DNA of 64,000 nucleotides, from the IMG/VR virus record IMGVR_UViG_3300027770_002599, positions 43,802 to 107,801 of that record, one strand, 5' to 3'. Below are positions 17,093 through 25,270 of this stretch, piece after piece. Origin of the DNA: a virus. The position numbers were made by a program, and so were the translations under genes. How positions within the stretch are numbered: the first letter of the stretch is position 1; each line of letters opens with the position of its first letter. The notes below the pieces were generated by a model. It made no database searches and had not been told where the DNA came from. It saw only the letters and a list, made by a program, of their open reading frames with translations.

Positions 17093-18442
17093 ATGGCATA
17101 TACACCAACATATACAACCGGTGCTGATGGCAAGTCAATGGCAAAGGTTGTAAAAACAGATACTGTTACGTTGGATATTGGTGGAAAAAAAATTCAAGGA
17201 TATCAAACAACATATGCTGATGGAAAATCGAAATGGATAACTACAGGAGATGCCTCAAATAATTCCGGTTATGATTATTCCACTTTCACTTCACAAAAAA
17301 ATTCTTCTGGTAAATGGATATGGACCCCAACCACAACAGATAGTATTTCAAATTTAGCAGATAGCACAGGGATATCTTCGAAACAAATAGAAAAAGATCT
17401 ATATACACAAGCAATTCAAAATTCTTTAGATAATAATAGAGTTACTCAACTTGGTGGTACAGACAATGCAAAAAAAATTGATGATACAATACCAAAAGCA
17501 GGGGCATCTGCATCGCCACCACCAGCAGCAGATGAAAAACAACCAACAGCAGATGCACAAAAAGCAGCAAATGATGATCTTAAATCCCCAGCAGCAAGAG
17601 GTGAATATGGACATTTAAGATATCCAATCACAAAAGTAGATGATAATCAAGATCATATATTATTTTCTATGTGGGAATATTCACCCAAACCAATTAATAC
17701 AAGTAATACTCAAACTCCAGGAATATCTGGAAGCAGAAATAAAGACAGAAACCCTATAGGTAGTGTTATATTACCAATTCCTGCAGGAATATCAGATTCA
17801 AATAGAGTAAGATGGGGAGAAGATTCATTATCTCCAGAACAGAGCTTTCTTGGAGATCTTTTATCTAGAGGTATTACAGGAGAAGATGGCGGAGCTCCAG
17901 GTGCTCTTGGTAAAGGAGCAGGTTATATAAAAGAAAACTCAACAACAGCAAAAGAATATTTTAAAAATAGATATGTACAAGCTGTAACTGGCGTAAATCT
18001 ATTAGCAAGAAATGAAGGTGCAATAGTAAATCCAAATATGGAATTATTATTTAATTCACCATCTTTAAGGTCATTTCTATTTAATTTCAGATTAACTCCA
18101 AGAAGTGAACCTGAAGCAATAGAGGTTAGAAAAATAATCAGATTCTTTAAACAGGGAATGAGCGTTAAAAAAACAAAAGGTGAGTTATTTTTAAAAGCAC
18201 CAAATACATTTCAGATTACATATTATAATGGAACAAAGAAAGACCATCCATATCTAACTAAATTTAAAGAATGTGCATTAACAGATTTCACTGTTAATTA
18301 TACTCCGGATGGAAGTTATATGACTTATGAAGGAAAAGAAGCATCTATGACTGCATATGAAATATCAATACAACTTTCGGAACTTGAACCAATATTTAAT
18401 GATGATTATCCAAAAGATGGCGATGCAACAATAGGATACTAA
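17093..18442 (+). CDS. 48: gp48 baseplate tail-tube cap
   Basis: 449 residues, longer than T4 gp48 (about 360). The C-terminal half carries LLFNSPSLRSFLFNFRLTPRS, EVRKIIRFFKQGM, FLKAPNTFQITYYN, ECALTDFTVNYTPDG and YEISIQLSELEPIFNDDY, the conserved tube-fold motifs of gp48/gp54. The N-terminal 190 residues are Ser/Thr/Ala/Pro-rich and low-complexity, an extension typical of cyanophage versions. AGAGAGG lies about 8 bases before the ATG as a good ribosome site. gp53 starts two bases after the stop. Confidence 0.83.
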   Translation: MAYTPTYTTGADGKSMAKVVKTDTVTLDIGGKKIQGYQTTYADGKSKWITTGDASNNSGYDYSTFTSQKNSSGKWIWTPTTTDSISNLADSTGISSKQIEKDLYTQAIQNSLDNNRVTQLGGTDNAKKIDDTIPKAGASASPPPAADEKQPTADAQKAANDDLKSPAARGEYGHLRYPITKVDDNQDHILFSMWEYSPKPINTSNTQTPGISGSRNKDRNPIGSVILPIPAGISDSNRVRWGEDSLSPEQSFLGDLLSRGITGEDGGAPGALGKGAGYIKENSTTAKEYFKNRYVQAVTGVNLLARNEGAIVNPNMELLFNSPSLRSFLFNFRLTPRSEPEAIEVRKIIRFFKQGMSVKKTKGELFLKAPNTFQITYYNGTKKDHPYLTKFKECALTDFTVNYTPDGSYMTYEGKEASMTAYEISIQLSELEPIFNDDYPKDGDATIGY

Positions 18443-18444
18443 AA

Positions 18445-19116
18445 ATGACAAGACCTTATTTCAGACAACTTCCAAACTTTGATTACGTTAGTAGACTACC
18501 AGATGCTAAAATATCAGATTATATTCAAGTAAAAAATCTTTTTAAGAAAGGAAAACTTCGTGAAGATATTTTTGAAAATATAGCATTTTTTACAAAATAT
18601 AAAATTATTGGAGATGATCGTCCAGATAATGTAGCATATGAAGTTTATAATGATTCAACATTAGATTGGATAGTTCTTCTTTCAAATAATATCATCAATA
18701 TTCAAACAGAGTGGCCATTAACTCAACAGTCTTTTGATTCATATCTTCTAAACAAGTATGGTTCATATGATGCATTGTATTCAAATATTCATCATTACGA
18801 AACTATAGAAGTTAAAAATACAGCAGGTACAATTATTGTTCCAGCAGGTATGCAGGTCTCATCAGATTATAATGTAAGTTATTACGACTATTTCACAAAT
18901 AGTCAAGTAAACAGATCAGATATCATAACACCAATTACAAATTATGAATACGAAGAAAAAATAGAAAATGATAAAAGAAATATCTTTTTACTGAAACCAA
19001 CATACATACATCTAATCTTTGATGATCTCAATGATATTATGCCATACAAAAAAGGGTCCTCACAGTATGTTAGTGAGGACCTAAAGAGAGGAGATAATAT
19101 TAGATTAACAAATTAA
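18445..19116 (+). CDS. 53: gp53 baseplate wedge
   Basis: 223 residues. YFRQLPNFDYVSRLPD and the stretch DRPDNVAYEVYNDSTLDWIVLLSNN (about 52-76) match the LysM-like core of gp53, which ties wedges to the hub in T4. It starts two bases after gp48. Its last 25 codons contain, on the opposite strand, the terminator of gp32. The gene meets gp32 tail to tail with no spacer. Confidence 0.88.
   Translation: MTRPYFRQLPNFDYVSRLPDAKISDYIQVKNLFKKGKLREDIFENIAFFTKYKIIGDDRPDNVAYEVYNDSTLDWIVLLSNNIINIQTEWPLTQQSFDSYLLNKYGSYDALYSNIHHYETIEVKNTAGTIIVPAGMQVSSDYNVSYYDYFTNSQVNRSDIITPITNYEYEEKIENDKRNIFLLKPTYIHLIFDDLNDIMPYKKGSSQYVSEDLKRGDNIRLTN
19048..19081 (-). terminator. Terminator of the gp32 operon inside gp53
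   Basis: A perfect 9-bp stem (19055-19063 with 19073-19081, loop 9) is followed on the minus strand by C and six T. It lies wholly within gp53 codons. Confidence 0.8.
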
Positions 19117-20055
19117 TCACTCGTCAGCAAGACGTTGAAAATAACTCAAGGCATCATCCTCATCTTCATCAGCAACAGGTTGCTTAACTTTAGGTGATGG
19201 TGCTTTACTACGAGAATAAGATTGCTCTAGTTCTTCCACTACACGACTTTCAATCGTTGGAGATTCAACCATAGAATCATATTCAGACTCTTCTTCTGAT
19301 TGAACACGAGAATTACCCTTTTGACCCAAAACATACTTCAGACGCTTTTCAAGATCTTCATATGACTTGAATTGATCTGGAGCAACTACGGCAGCAAGAG
19401 AATACTCTTTCTTCCAGATTGCTTCCATTGCATCATCATCATCAAGAAGAGGTGCCTGACGATCAAACTCAGACTTATCATAGTTCCAGTAACCATCCTT
19501 CTTCACAATCTTCAGTTTGAAGTTTGCACCTTGCCAGAAGTCAAAAGGATTGATAGGAGTTTCATCCTCAAACTCAGGTTGCATTGCTTCCATAATCTTA
19601 TCAAAGATCTTCTTACCATACTTGAATAAGAACACCTTACCTTCATTTGAAGGATTGGTAGGATCCTTTACAACATAAATGTTGGAGTAATATGACAACT
19701 TACGCTTTTGCTTACGAACAGTTTCCTTATTTGCTTCAGTACCAGTATTCCATAGTTCACGATTATGCTCACCGAGAGGATCCTTACCACCAATGGTAGT
19801 CAGTGAGTTCTCAATGTACCATCCACCAGGACCTTGAAATGCGTGTGAGTACATCTTTGCCCAAGGAAGTTCTTCTCCTTCAGGAGCGGGCAGGAAACGA
19901 ATGATTGCGAATCCATTACCAGTCTTATCCATCTCTGGCTTCCACAGACGCTCATCAGCACCACCAGAAGTAGTGCTCATCTTCTCAACTTCTTTCACCA
20001 GTTTTGCGGTGAGAGAACCAATACTAGATTGCTTTTTTAGATTTTCAAAAGACAT
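19117..20055 (-). CDS. 32: gp32 single-stranded DNA-binding protein
   Basis: 312 residues. The N-terminus MSFENLKKQSSIGSL with basic LAST-like region leads into an OB core with GFAIIRFLPAPEGEELPWAKMYSHAF, LSYYSNIYVVKDP and PFDFWQGANFKLKI. A very acidic Ser-rich tail ends in DEDEDDAL, as in T4 gp32 where it binds partners. No cysteine occurs anywhere, so the His/Cys zinc site of T4 gp32 is absent. SD TGAGG precedes the ATG by eight bases. It covers replication and recombination ssDNA. Confidence 0.93.
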   Translation of the reverse strand: MSFENLKKQSSIGSLTAKLVKEVEKMSTTSGGADERLWKPEMDKTGNGFAIIRFLPAPEGEELPWAKMYSHAFQGPGGWYIENSLTTIGGKDPLGEHNRELWNTGTEANKETVRKQKRKLSYYSNIYVVKDPTNPSNEGKVFLFKYGKKIFDKIMEAMQPEFEDETPINPFDFWQGANFKLKIVKKDGYWNYDKSEFDRQAPLLDDDDAMEAIWKKEYSLAAVVAPDQFKSYEDLEKRLKYVLGQKGNSRVQSEEESEYDSMVESPTIESRVVEELEQSYSRSKAPSPKVKQPVADEDEDDALSYFQRLADE

Positions 20056-20102
20056 TTTTTTACCTCAGATTTGTACGGATTTGGCTTTTGTACTTCGTTA
20101 TT

Positions 20103-20447
20103 CTACAGGGAATCGTCAGTTTTGTCAATCTGATTCTTCATCAACTCTATTAAATCTTTCATATTATTAAAAATAACACTCATATCTACTCCAGGAGGAA
20201 GTCCCATCATTGTTGCAGATTGAATAATTTTTTCTTTCATATTTTGAGCTTCAGGATCATCAGACAAACTCAATCTTGTATAAAGAACTTGTTGTTTTTC
20301 TAAAAGTTGCTGCAATAATTCAATATGGTAAATTTTTTCATCCTTTACCATATTGGGATAATCAAAAAGATTTCCATAAATTTCATTTTGAAGATCGTGA
20401 ATTTCTTCTAATTCTTCACGAACAACTTCAGATTCAAAAAAACTCAT
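20103..20447 (-). CDS. DUF1825-family protein
   Basis: 114 residues. MSFFESEVVREELEEI, LEKQQVLYTRLSLSDDPEA and MMGLPPGVDMSVIFNNM follow the cyanobacterial DUF1825 pattern, a family of unknown role found in cyanobacteria and their phages. It lies between gp59 (ATGA overlap) and gp32 in the replication operon. A helical fold is likely. A link to DNA replication or host takeover is inferred from context. Confidence 0.75.
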   Translation of the reverse strand: MSFFESEVVREELEEIHDLQNEIYGNLFDYPNMVKDEKIYHIELLQQLLEKQQVLYTRLSLSDDPEAQNMKEKIIQSATMMGLPPGVDMSVIFNNMKDLIELMKNQIDKTDDSL

Positions 20448-21043
20448 TGTTCTCCTAAGATAATTTCTTTCAAAATTTTTTTATAACGAAATACATCGGT
20501 ATTTAGAAATGGACTATACTTAACAAGTTTTGTTGATGTCAATTTCCACACCGGATCATCTAATTTTATATCAAAAATTGGTTTATATCCTAGAATTCTA
20601 TTTAAAATTAACATTGATTCTATTGATATATTTCCTTGAAGATGTTCTTTAAAAATTAGTGGATGTTTTTTTCCACTAATTAAAAACATTTTATCAAAAT
20701 TCTTTGCCTCAAAAACCTTCTCAATTTCTTCTTTAAAAATATAAGAAAGGGATTGAACTTTTCTTTGCCATTGTTTATATTGAGTTTCTCCATTTTTAAT
20801 AATCTCACCAATCCAAAGTGATTGTGGATCATCACAAGAAACAAAACTTGCAACAAAAAACTCTTCTACTTCTTTATTTGTTTTTTGCCTGGATACTTTT
20901 TCAAACCAAAAACGATCTTTACGTTTATAGAAAGAATTCAGTGATGCTCTACTTTTTCCACAATATTTGTGATAATCGTAGTTATCTTTTGTAAAATGAT
21001 TTTTAAGTGCAAGATAGGTTTTATAACAATCAAATGGTATCAT
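20444..21043 (-). CDS. 59: gp59 helicase loader
   Basis: 199 residues, near the 217 of T4 gp59. KNHFTKDNYDYHKYCGK, SFYKRKDRFWFEKVSR and VASFVSCDDPQSLWIGEI align in order with gp59 motifs. The C-terminal half has the IL..I.L basic helices. In T4, gp59 binds forked DNA and gp32 and loads the gp41 helicase. Neighbours gp33 and gp32 match the T4 order 33-59-32. Confidence 0.9.
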   Translation of the reverse strand: MIPFDCYKTYLALKNHFTKDNYDYHKYCGKSRASLNSFYKRKDRFWFEKVSRQKTNKEVEEFFVASFVSCDDPQSLWIGEIIKNGETQYKQWQRKVQSLSYIFKEEIEKVFEAKNFDKMFLISGKKHPLIFKEHLQGNISIESMLILNRILGYKPIFDIKLDDPVWKLTSTKLVKYSPFLNTDVFRYKKILKEIILGEQ

Positions 21044-21103
21044 TTTTCAAAAAAAAGTAATATAGAGATTTTTTTCTGGAAAATTTTTCCTCCAAAAATG
21101 GAA

Positions 21104-21361
21104 TTAAATAGGCAATTTCGCACGAGAACTCTTTTTTAAGAAATTAAGTTCTGTTGCTTCATACTTAAGTTTTTCTTTTAATTGTTTTGAAAGAAGTTTT
21201 GGTACAGATTCAAGATCTATATTATTATTGTCGCAGAAATGTATAATAGCATCAATATAATTCATATCAAGATTTTTCTTGACAAGACTTTCAACTTCTT
21301 GAGTAAAGCGAGTGGAACAAAAGAATTTATTTTCTAATGCTTTTTCTAATTCATTCTCCAT
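21104..21361 (-). CDS. 33: gp33 late transcription accessory protein
   Basis: 85 residues from the ATG at 21361, which overlaps the exonuclease stop by 11 bases; an in-frame ATG at 21385 is less likely. The core is NYIDAIIHFCDNNNIDLESVPKLLS then KLKYEATELNFLK and AKLPI, the pattern of cyanophage gp33-type proteins. In T4, gp33 bridges RNA polymerase and the gp45 clamp for late promoters. The many NATAAATA boxes in this window would be its targets. Confidence 0.75.
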   Translation of the reverse strand: MENELEKALENKFFCSTRFTQEVESLVKKNLDMNYIDAIIHFCDNNNIDLESVPKLLSKQLKEKLKYEATELNFLKKSSRAKLPI

Positions 21362-22031
21362 TTGACCCAATATTGTGATGTACAAATTCTTTGATGTAAC
21401 GAACTAACAATTTAATATACTCGTTTTTGTTTCTTTTGTCAAACACTTTAACCTCACCACCGGGAGTTACCATAATGGTAATCAACTTTTTTACAGGTAT
21501 TTCTGTAAGCTCATAATATGCTGATGCATAAAACATTTCTTGCACAAAATAATTTTCTAACCATTTTTCTGGTTTGATTTTTTCAGAAGTCTTAAAGTCA
21601 ATTACTGCAAGCTCACCTTCATATTCTGCAATACAATCAACTCTTCCAGCAAGACCAAGATACTTTGAATATAAAGTTCTTTCAATTGCGTGAATATTAC
21701 CTATCTTATCAAGAGATTCTTTTGCATGATGAAACATAAACTTAGAGAGGGGTTGGTAGTCATCCCAGTTTAATTCCTTGTTTTCCAAATAATCCTGACA
21801 GACTTGGTGAAAATCAGTACCTCTTGCAGTTGCCTTGCGAGTAATATTATTTGCCTTTTCTACACCCACACGCTTACGCCATTCTACAAAGATTTGACGA
21901 TTATAGAAACTTGTCACAGAAGTAATAGAAGGCACCCACTGACCATCAGGAAGATGGTATAGGCGGATGCCATTCTGTTCTTTCTTTTCTAATTCAAGAT
22001 CACCTAAAAAATTATGATGAATAAATGTCAT
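21351..22031 (-). CDS. PD-(D/E)XK exonuclease
   Basis: 226 residues. The nuclease core is visible: GRVDCIAEYEGELAVIDFKTSEK (about 127-149), with D, D and K placed as in Cas4/RecB-like and MGME1-like exonucleases, plus an upstream ATARGTDFHQVCQDYL helix with H. A QEMFYASAYYEL helix follows. It is a common cyanophage gene between phoH and gp33. It probably processes DNA ends in recombination or recycles host DNA. The ATG overlaps the phoH stop (ATGA). Confidence 0.83.
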   Translation of the reverse strand: MTFIHHNFLGDLELEKKEQNGIRLYHLPDGQWVPSITSVTSFYNRQIFVEWRKRVGVEKANNITRKATARGTDFHQVCQDYLENKELNWDDYQPLSKFMFHHAKESLDKIGNIHAIERTLYSKYLGLAGRVDCIAEYEGELAVIDFKTSEKIKPEKWLENYFVQEMFYASAYYELTEIPVKKLITIMVTPGGEVKVFDKRNKNEYIKLLVRYIKEFVHHNIGSNGE

Positions 22032-22789
22032 AAATTAAGTTCCATTTTTGCAATCAGATATTCTTTAATTAAACCTGAACGAATAACATCATTGACACCA
22101 AACTCAATAGTCTCAAAAGAAGGCATCGCACCAATAATTCTCATAAAATCAATCACACCATTCTTTTCATTTTGTCTAACCAAATCACTTTGAGTAGCAT
22201 CCCCACAAAAAAGAATTTTTGTATTCTCACCAACACGAGTAATGATTGAATCTAATTCATGAAAATTTAGATTCTCAAGTTCATCTACAATAATAACACA
22301 ATTATCTAAAGTTGTTCCACGAATAAATGATGTGCTCCAAAAACTAATCGTTTCTTGTGCCTTTAGATTTGCATAAAGCATTTCAAATTCTGCATCATTC
22401 GGCATTTGAAACATATACTTTACCATATTCTTATAAGGAATTTGATAAAGAGATGCCTTGTCTTCGTGAGAACCAGGAAGAAAACCAATTTCTCTGGTAG
22501 GAACAAGAGACCTTACGATGTAAATCTTCTCATATGGAGTATAATCATTCAAAACATCTTGAAGTGCTTTGAAGAGGCATAGAAAGGTCTTTCCACTACC
22601 AGCAACACCATGAGCAACTAAATGCTTACCTTCGTCATATGCTTCAAATAACTTTCTTTGATTTTCTGTAAGTGGTTCAATATCCAAAAGCAATTCTGAA
22701 CCAATTGGTTTTCTTTTTTTTGTTTGCTTTGAATTAAAACTAATCTCGTTAGATTGGTTTTGAATACTCTTTCTTCTACTTCTTGACAT
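22028..22789 (-). CDS. phoH: PhoH-like P-loop ATPase
   Basis: 253 residues. Walker A is GVAGSGKT (about 60-67), Walker B VIIVDELEN, and there is a late GDATQSD motif, all typical of PhoH. The N-terminal 35 residues are basic and disordered. phoH is widespread in marine phages. The name comes from the phosphate regulon, but the role in phages is not settled (RNA helicase/nuclease-linked ATPase suggested). Confidence 0.93.
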   Translation of the reverse strand: MSRSRRKSIQNQSNEISFNSKQTKKRKPIGSELLLDIEPLTENQRKLFEAYDEGKHLVAHGVAGSGKTFLCLFKALQDVLNDYTPYEKIYIVRSLVPTREIGFLPGSHEDKASLYQIPYKNMVKYMFQMPNDAEFEMLYANLKAQETISFWSTSFIRGTTLDNCVIIVDELENLNFHELDSIITRVGENTKILFCGDATQSDLVRQNEKNGVIDFMRIIGAMPSFETIEFGVNDVIRSGLIKEYLIAKMELNL

Positions 22790-22795
22790 ATGAGT

Positions 22796-23038
22796 TTAGT
22801 AAGGTTTTACTTGCGATTTTGGTGCTTTTGATACCCTATGAAGAACATCATTCCATCCGGGATATTTTGAAATTAATTTATCTCTCCACTCACCCAACTC
22901 TCCACCAGATGCACATCCTTGTGACCAATCTCTTTGCCATTCTGGATTGTCATTATACCACTGAGTAATCTCATGAACACTCATTTCAACTACTAGTTTT
23001 TCACCAGTTTCTTTATTAACTATAGGATAAATTGCCAT
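22796..23038 (-). CDS. Conserved cyanophage protein (80 aa)
   Basis: Unknown function. YPIVNKETGEKLVVEMSVHEI, NPEWQRDWSQGCASGG and GWNDVLHR are strongly patterned. Trp-rich and single Cys. It recurs before phoH in cyanophages, in my recollection. A late-type box at 23061-23068 lies 23 bp upstream. Confidence 0.72.
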   Translation of the reverse strand: MAIYPIVNKETGEKLVVEMSVHEITQWYNDNPEWQRDWSQGCASGGELGEWRDKLISKYPGWNDVLHRVSKAPKSQVKPY

Positions 23039-23060
23039 TTATAAAAATAATATACAAAAA

Positions 23061-23068
23061 TATTTATT
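23061..23068 (-). promoter_or_regulatory. Late-type promoter (AATAAATA)
   Basis: AATAAATA spans the thyX stop, 23 bp before the 80-residue gene. This could give late expression of phoH-gp32. Confidence 0.5.
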
Positions 23069-23753
23069 CTATCATAATAGAGCGTTGATATTCACAAGGC
23101 TCACATTCCTCACGAGTCCATTCAAGAGCAGCAGAGATTGCAGGAAACTGACAAGTAAAAATACAACGAATTGCTTCTGCAACTTCCATGTGCTCTCTCT
23201 GCGTCCCGTGAGCACTTCTAAGAGTGATGTAATGAATCCAGGAGCGAACACTTCCACTCATATAAAGTCGCGTCTGAGTCGCTTGTGGAAGCACAAAACG
23301 AGCACATTCTTTTGCAACACCCTGAGCAAGAAGAAGATTGTAAATATTCAAACTCTCTTCAAAATGCTTTTTAATCAACAAACTCATAGTTTCTTTTAAA
23401 TCACTTCCAAGATCATCTGTACTATTTTGTCTATTTTTTGTATCTTGTCTCCGCAAATCAGGTACAGGAATTTCAAGTTGAAGTTCTGTACTATCTGCAT
23501 ACCTCTGACTGAATTGCTGAAAAGTAAAACTCCGATGACGGAGGATTTGCGTAGCAATCGCAAGCGAGGTATTAATCTCAACTGTAAGGAATGCATGTTC
23601 AAAGATGCTCCAGTGTTGATTCTTGATACAATATTTAAGCAATCCTTCAAAAGAATCATTCTCTTGATTTTTTGGATTACTCACCCGAGCACAATAAGCA
23701 ATATGCCTTTCTGCATCAGGAGTAACAGAGATTAATTTTGCTAACTGAGTCAT
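23064..23753 (-). CDS. thyX: Flavin-dependent thymidylate synthase ThyX
   Basis: 229 residues from an ATG at 23753 whose ATGA overlaps the upstream stop. The ThyX motif RHRSFTFQQFSQRY (R-H-R-x3-x4-S-x-R) is intact, and the C-terminal RSAHGTQREHMEVAEAIR carries the substrate-binding arginines. It makes dTMP from dUMP using methylene-THF, FAD and NADPH, feeding phage DNA synthesis together with nrdA/B and glutaredoxin. Confidence 0.95.
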   Translation of the reverse strand: MTQLAKLISVTPDAERHIAYCARVSNPKNQENDSFEGLLKYCIKNQHWSIFEHAFLTVEINTSLAIATQILRHRSFTFQQFSQRYADSTELQLEIPVPDLRRQDTKNRQNSTDDLGSDLKETMSLLIKKHFEESLNIYNLLLAQGVAKECARFVLPQATQTRLYMSGSVRSWIHYITLRSAHGTQREHMEVAEAIRCIFTCQFPAISAALEWTREECEPCEYQRSIMIE

Positions 23754-24013
23754 GAAAACCAACTTCCCTTTAATGTTTTATAAGATTGACGTAGTGATTT
23801 AGTGAGTTTTTTGATTTGCTGATATGCTTCTTCGGTTGATATTTTTCCACTGCTTGCAAGTGCAGAAATATACCCGACGTGAGTAGCATAGACACTAAGA
23901 TTATTCTGTGCCGCAATATCAAGAAAGTCTCCGTCTCCACTTGGTACAGCAAAAATAAATTTTTCAGTTTCTTTTTCCATAGTAGTTTTAATAGTAGTTT
24001 TAGTCGTCGTCAT
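23750..24013 (-). CDS. Small protein upstream of thyX (87 aa)
   Basis: The start chosen is the ATG at 24013, with GAGG nine bases upstream inside the preceding gene. The N-terminal MTTTKTTIKTTMEKE is Thr/Lys-rich because it reads the acidic GAC codons of the upstream gene in another frame. The body FAVPSGDGDFLDIAAQNN...YATHVGYISALASSG looks folded. Function is unknown. An alternative start is the Met of MEKETEK. Confidence 0.65.
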   Translation of the reverse strand: MTTTKTTIKTTMEKETEKFIFAVPSGDGDFLDIAAQNNLSVYATHVGYISALASSGKISTEEAYQQIKKLTKSLRQSYKTLKGSWFS

Positions 24014-24167
24014 CTTCAAAAACCTCATCATAATCTTTTATGTCTCCAATATATGGAGCATTCTTTTCATACATATAAGATTCTGGACTTGAATACACTT
24101 CTGCTTTTATAGAATCAACCAGAAGTTCCAGATTCTTAATTAGTATTTTAAGCTTGTCTTGATTCAT
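24000..24167 (-). CDS. Small acidic protein, first gene after the fused terminator-promoter (55 aa)
   Basis: MNQDKLKILIKNLELLVDSI forms an amphipathic helix, and the tail is DYDEVFEDDDD. It is the first ORF downstream of the promoter at 24191-24219 and overlaps the next start. Function is unknown; I recall similar acidic proteins in this place in cyanophages. Confidence 0.7.
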   Translation of the reverse strand: MNQDKLKILIKNLELLVDSIKAEVYSSPESYMYEKNAPYIGDIKDYDEVFEDDDD

Positions 24168-24190
24168 TTCTTTTCATCCTTAACAAAGAT

Positions 24191-24219
24191 ATTATACACA
24201 AAAAAAGAGAGGGTGTCAA
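24191..24219 (-). promoter_or_regulatory. Early sigma70-type promoter, -35 in terminator loop
   Basis: TTGACA (24214-24219), 17 bp, TATAAT (24191-24196): a full consensus match. The -35 hexamer is exactly the six-base loop of the terminator hairpin at 24204-24229. It should drive the operon from the 55-residue gene through thyX, phoH and gp32. Confidence 0.88.
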
Positions 24220-24229
24220 CCCTCTCTTT
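24199..24229 (-). terminator. Terminator overlapping a promoter
   Basis: A perfect 10-bp stem (AAAGAGAGGG with CCCTCTCTTT), six-base loop, then a T-run on the minus strand. It ends the phosphoesterase/speD operon. Confidence 0.88.
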
Positions 24230-24938
24230 AAAATTTTATAATTTTAAATATTCCATCTTTCTCTACAATCGCAGAACAGGTATCCGTCCAGTCTCCACAA
24301 CACATATAGATTGTACCATTCTGTTCACGAATATTTGCGTGATGAATATGCCCCACAATCACTCCGTCATAAGAAGCAAACTTTCTTACATAACGAATTA
24401 AATCCATTTCATAATTATCAATAAATCTCTTTCCTCTTGGAAGATCTTTCAGAAAGTTTACCAAAGAAAATCCAATAGTTTTATTCAGAAAGTTATTCAA
24501 TGGAGTGATTGTCTCATATCCTTTATTCATAAAATATTGCTTCCAAGAACCAGAAGAGAACTCAGAATACATATCACCGTGAATACATAGAAACTTTTTA
24601 TTTTTCTTACTGGTATGAATATACTCATCACAGATGACAAGATTATCAAACTTAAAAGATTTATTATTCACATATTTTCTTGCCACTGCATCGTGATTAC
24701 CAAGAACATAAATCACTTCGGTTCCCTTTCTACAAATATCAAGTATTTTTTCTACTGCCTTTGTATGCCTTGCTCTCCAATGCGTATTGTACTTTTCCAT
24801 ACAATGCACATCAAGAATATCGCCAACCATTACAAGTTTCTTGGTATCAAGTTCATTTAGAAACTTGAGAAACTTTTCAATATTACATCTGTCTGTCCCC
24901 AAATGAACATCAGAAATAAAGACTGTATCGTAAGTCAT
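24228..24938 (-). CDS. Calcineurin-like metallophosphoesterase (LpxH-like)
   Basis: 236 residues. Metal ligands follow the family order: ISDVHLG (D, H), MVGDILD (D), LGNHDA (N, H), CIHGD (H) and VGHIHHA (H-x-H). The set resembles UDP-2,3-diacylglucosamine pyrophosphatase LpxH, but substrate cannot be told. It is coupled to speD by an ATGA overlap. It may act on nucleotides or lipid A precursors. Confidence 0.85.
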   Translation of the reverse strand: MTYDTVFISDVHLGTDRCNIEKFLKFLNELDTKKLVMVGDILDVHCMEKYNTHWRARHTKAVEKILDICRKGTEVIYVLGNHDAVARKYVNNKSFKFDNLVICDEYIHTSKKNKKFLCIHGDMYSEFSSGSWKQYFMNKGYETITPLNNFLNKTIGFSLVNFLKDLPRGKRFIDNYEMDLIRYVRKFASYDGVIVGHIHHANIREQNGTIYMCCGDWTDTCSAIVEKDGIFKIIKF

Positions 24939-25270
24939 CGTTCTATGTAAGAGAGTGTATGATTTGTTGAGTATAACTGACGAATAATCATATCACAACC
25001 CAGTTTTGGATTGGAGTTTCCACAGGTATAGACATCTACTGCTGCCTTACATTCTTCAGGCCAAGTATGAATACTAATATGACTTTCTGCGAGCAAACAG
25101 ATTACAGTCACTCCTTGCGGATCAAATTTTTTATAAATTGTTTGAAGTACTGTAGCACCACTCAAAATTGCTGCTTCCTCTAATAATTGAAGAAGATAAT
25201 GCTCGTCGTTCAAAAGAACAAACGAGCATCCATATAAATTTAATAAGTAGTGCTTACCCATCTTCGGCAT
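24935..25270 (-). CDS. speD: S-adenosylmethionine decarboxylase proenzyme
   Basis: 111 residues, the size of prokaryotic class 1B enzymes. The self-cleavage motif LAESHISIHTWPE places the pyruvoyl-forming serine at residue 63 after Glu62. The His of SIH and the Cys of the conserved VDVYTCG segment near the C-terminus are present. It makes decarboxylated AdoMet for spermidine. It is a known cyanophage auxiliary gene. A second ATG at 25261 (MGKHYLL) could be the true start. Confidence 0.92.
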   Translation of the reverse strand: MPKMGKHYLLNLYGCSFVLLNDEHYLLQLLEEAAILSGATVLQTIYKKFDPQGVTVICLLAESHISIHTWPEECKAAVDVYTCGNSNPKLGCDMIIRQLYSTNHTLSYIER

